NCBI GenBank assembly: GCA_964591245.1
Contig: CAZPZZ010000196.1
Coordinates: 1 to 6,577 of the forward strand
Direction of reading: 5' to 3'
DNA: 6,577 bases
Source of the DNA: CAZPZZ01 sp964591245
GTDB lineage: Bacteria; Acidobacteriota; Vicinamibacteria; Vicinamibacterales; UBA8438
The notes under the pieces were generated by a model that saw nothing but the letters and a program-made list of their open reading frames with translations, ran no database searches and was not told the origin of the DNA. Positions 6,079-6,577 of the stretch are shown in pieces. Position numbers and translations under genes: made by a program. How positions within the stretch are numbered: the stretch's first letter is position 1; each line of letters opens with the position of its first letter.

Positions 6079-6088
6079 CGGTGCCAGG
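6049..6088. repeat. Two mutually exclusive inverted repeats upstream of the lipoprotein gene
   Basis: CCTGGCAC (6049-6056) is perfectly complementary to GTGCCAGG (6081-6088). The same right arm also pairs with a closer copy: TGGCA (6073-6077) with TGCCA (6082-6086) around the 4-base loop TCGG. Only one of the two can form at a time. They end 42 bases before the lipoprotein ATG and cover the start codon of the small minus-strand ORF. A repressor site or RNA switch is possible but unproven. Confidence 0.35.
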
Positions 6089-6130
6089 CAGCCCTCTCGC
6101 TGAACAAGCCACCTGAACCGGAATATTGAC

Positions 6131-6577
6131 ATGCACTATCGGCTATGCGCGTACGCACTTGCAATGACCACTCTCGCTCTTGGGTGCACGGATGGCGACG
6201 CACCCACCGCACCCACCGCACCCACCGCAACCACAACCGAGGTCGTATCTGGTGGGCTCGTCTGTCCTCCGCCTGTACTACGACCCTCGCCCGACGCGCT
6301 GCCCGTATCCATTCACTGGCCTTTCCCAACACTGAATGGATTGTCCGTTGACAAGTCTTCCTGTACCCCCTCTTCCGGATCTGTATTTGGACTGGGACGA
6401 ACGACTGTCACGTGCAATGCCAACGAAGAGACGCTCCTGACGCCCTGCTCTATAGCAATTGACGTCAGTCCCCCAGCTTTGACGTGCCCAGCGGCCGTTG
6501 AGACAAAATCGCTCGATGCATTACCCGTTACGGTGTCCTGGGATGCTCCCGCTATCCCGAACACCCCGCAAGAAATA
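6131..6577 (+). CDS. Lipoprotein with HYR-like repeats, 3' part beyond the window
   Basis: Reading from the ATG at 6131 gives 149 codons with no stop before the right edge. Residues 1-18 form a lipoprotein signal peptide (Arg4, hydrophobic 7-17) ending in the lipobox ALGC with Cys19 as the lipidation site. Thr at +2 favours outer-membrane sorting in organisms following the Lol rule. A low-complexity linker follows (24-36: three Ala-Pro-Thr units, then Ala-Thr-Thr-Thr), and then a module of about 70 residues (43-112). Its second half, CTPSSGSVFGLGRTTVTC (78-95), matches the HYR pattern of CxPxSGSxFxxGxTTVTC. A second module begins at 116: LTCPAA and DALPVTVSW parallel LVCPPP and DALPVSIHW of the first. 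HYR modules are Ig-like surface and adhesion folds. In Acidobacteriota I recall similar modules preceding an SGNH/GDSL hydrolase domain, but that part would lie outside. No clear Shine-Dalgarno precedes the ATG. Confidence 0.75.
   Translation, partial: MHYRLCAYALAMTTLALGCTDGDAPTAPTAPTATTTEVVSGGLVCPPPVLRPSPDALPVSIHWPFPTLNGLSVDKSSCTPSSGSVFGLGRTTVTCNANEETLLTPCSIAIDVSPPALTCPAAVETKSLDALPVTVSWDAPAIPNTPQEI
6200..6226 (+). repeat. Three perfect 9-base tandem repeats (GCACCCACC)
   Basis: GCACCCACC occurs three times in a row, in frame in the lipoprotein gene, encoding (Ala-Pro-Thr)x3 directly after the lipidation site. It is followed by the degenerate GCAACCACA. As a unit of three codons, copy-number change would lengthen or shorten the linker without a frameshift. 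Confidence 0.85.

Larger units (their letters stand above)
5655..6130. other. 476-base stretch without a secure gene
   Basis: Between the beta-propeller start and the lipoprotein start no reading frame gives a recognisable protein. The first part must hold the 5' leader and promoter of the beta-propeller gene, but I saw no convincing -35/-10 pair. It does have a small hairpin, TCGCC (5708-5712) with GGCGA (5718-5722). GATCAT (5833-5838) and ATGATC (5844-5849) form a 6-bp hairpin with a 5-base loop, followed closely by the REP-like palindrome. The second half carries the small minus-strand ORF and the competing inverted repeats described separately. Confidence 0.6.

Noticed and set aside
6039..6332. 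Minus-strand frame of 97 codons with repeated WVRWVRWVR
   Set aside because: The repeat is only the antisense reading of the GCACCCACC tandem units in the lipoprotein gene; no protein family resemblance.
1..6577. CRISPR array, insertion sequence or defence system
   Set aside because: No regularly spaced direct repeats, transposase motifs or defence-gene domains were seen on either strand.

Overview
The window reads as an ordinary chromosomal stretch from a Gram-negative bacterium with moderately high GC, most probably Acidobacteriota. This assignment is inferred from family resemblance: the PgsA N-terminus, a secreted PQQ-like beta-propeller beginning DDWPQWRG, a lone bactofilin, an HU protein with a PNPFKPGE arm, and a lipoprotein with HYR-like modules. 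No marker gene proves it.

Left part (1-3097). A nearly complete pgsA (phosphatidylglycerophosphate synthase) on the minus strand is cut by the left edge. It diverges from a two-gene plus-strand unit: a sugar-1-phosphate nucleotidyltransferase with a C-terminal hexapeptide-repeat domain (GMPP type), followed 5 bases later by a phosphomannomutase/phosphoglucomutase. Together they would convert a hexose-6-phosphate (mannose-6-P is the best guess) to hexose-1-P and then to a nucleotide sugar (GDP-mannose is the best guess) for glycan or envelope synthesis. The 123-base divergent spacer holds a candidate promoter for each side. The plus-strand one sits so close to the ATG that a leaderless mRNA is likely.

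Middle (3098-4283). A tRNA-Gly(CCC) gene with encoded CCA is followed by a bactofilin gene on the plus strand. This converges on a minus-strand HU-family DNA-binding protein gene. The 54 bases between the two stop codons form nested inverted repeats that could act as a two-way terminator.

Right part (4284-6577). A minus-strand gene encodes a Sec-exported PQQ-like beta-propeller protein and lies just upstream of the HU gene. Next comes about 480 bases with no secure gene. That stretch holds a REP-like imperfect palindrome, a possible 47-residue Cys/His-containing ORF on the minus strand, and two competing inverted repeats. The last 447 bases are the open 5' part of a plus-strand lipoprotein gene with an Ala-Pro-Thr linker and the start of tandem HYR-like repeats. 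It runs off the right edge.

I found no convincing undescribed multi-gene system. The most interesting items are the truncated lipoprotein, the content of the 5655-6130 gap, the probable leaderless start of the nucleotidyltransferase, and a perfect inverted repeat that involves the 3' half of the tRNA.
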